Origin: an uncultured Blautia sp.
GTDB taxonomy: Bacteria > Bacillota > Clostridia > Lachnospirales > Lachnospiraceae
Assembly: GCA_946629475.1 (NCBI GenBank)
Contig: CAMOXX010000177.1
Location: 1-5,446, forward strand
Direction: 5' to 3'
Length of the DNA: 5,446 nucleotides
A program made the translations under genes and the position numbers. Shown here one piece after another: positions 5,112-5,446 of this stretch. Numbering within the stretch: the stretch's first letter is position 1; each line of letters starts with the position of its first letter. The notes below the pieces were generated by a model. It saw only the letters and a program-made list of their open reading frames with translations, did not search any database and had not been told where the DNA came from.

Positions 5112-5426
5112 ATGTCAGAAGTAAAAGTTGTCACTACAGAAAGCTTTCAGGAAGAAGTGCTGTCAGCAGACAAGCCGGTTCTCGTGGATTTCTGGGCGAG
5201 CTGGTGCGGCCCCTGCAAGATGCTGACGCCGGTGGTTCATGAGATCGCAGCAGAGCATCCTGAAATCAAGGTGTGCTCTGTGAATGTGGATGATGAGATG
5301 GATCTTGCCCAGCAGTTTGGCATAATGAGTATTCCGACGCTTCTCGTATTTAACAAAGGGGAGAAGGTTCAGCAGATGGTAGGGCTTCAGCCAAAGGCTG
5401 CAATCGTGAAGATGCTGGAAGTGTAA
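5112..5426 (+). CDS. trxA: Thioredoxin
   Basis: This 104-residue single-domain cytoplasmic thioredoxin is of normal length. The active site WCGPC is at 31-35 (Cys32, Cys35), after VDFWAS, and the cis-proline is Pro75 in MSIPTLLVF. Buried Asp26 (LVDFW) and the C-terminal GLQPKA (about 92-97) occupy family positions. An extra Cys55 lies in the central strand. It carries electrons from a thioredoxin reductase to disulfide-forming enzymes. Here the natural partners are the TrxB-like flavoprotein and the GPx-family peroxidase upstream. AGGAGGG (5098-5104) lies 7 bases before ATG and is the strongest site in the second half of the operon. The 85-base gap after ohrR shows no convincing promoter, so co-transcription is likely. 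Only 20 bases follow the stop; they include the palindrome GGGGCCCC (5435-5442), which might belong to a terminator cut by the window edge. Confidence 0.97.
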   Translation: MSEVKVVTTESFQEEVLSADKPVLVDFWASWCGPCKMLTPVVHEIAAEHPEIKVCSVNVDDEMDLAQQFGIMSIPTLLVFNKGEKVQQMVGLQPKAAIVKMLEV

Positions 5427-5446
5427 GATTTCACGGGGCCCCTGCC

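Noticed and set aside
5435..5442. GGGGCCCC palindrome as the trxA terminator
   Set aside because: The window ends four bases later, so no stem of useful length and no T run can be seen.

Overview
The window looks like chromosomal DNA from an anaerobic, low-to-mid GC Firmicute, most likely class Clostridia and perhaps Lachnospiraceae. This rests on strong AGGAGG ribosome binding sites, sigma-A type promoters, intrinsic terminators with long T runs, and the style of the proteins: a clostridial-type HtrA, a thioredoxin reductase without the usual NADPH motifs, and a Cys-type glutathione peroxidase. The taxonomic guess is inference. No RNA gene, CRISPR array, insertion sequence or prophage gene is visible.

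Layout. (1) 1-1129, minus strand: the start of an oligopeptide ABC transporter operon, with a good promoter, complete oppB and the first 40 codons of oppC, which runs off the left edge. (2) 1130-1337: a divergent intergenic region holding a second promoter (for htrA) and two overlapping small inverted repeats. (3) 1338-2804, plus strand: an HtrA/DegP-type surface serine protease with one PDZ domain and a very Asp-rich tail. It is followed by a hairpin (2846-2880) and a strong intrinsic terminator (2893-2938). (4) 2952-5426, plus strand: a probable four-gene redox operon. It starts at a near-consensus promoter and encodes a glutathione peroxidase-family thiol peroxidase, a TrxB-like flavoprotein, an OhrR-type peroxide sensor and a thioredoxin.

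How the genes fit together. The four redox genes could form one electron chain: flavoprotein reductase to thioredoxin to thiol peroxidase to organic or hydrogen peroxide. The OhrR-like protein would be the switch that senses the substrate. The reductase keeps both FAD motifs and the CATC redox pair, but the Rossmann motif and basic motif used for NADPH are replaced. This is what is known for the ferredoxin-dependent flavin thioredoxin reductases (FFTR) of clostridia. The chain would then be driven by reduced ferredoxin rather than NADPH. A 15-bp imperfect palindrome resembling an OhrR box lies on the -10 of the operon promoter, so the module may be self-regulated. This redox cassette is the most interesting part of the window. 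The opp and htrA parts are ordinary apart from the acidic HtrA tail and the structured htrA 3' end.
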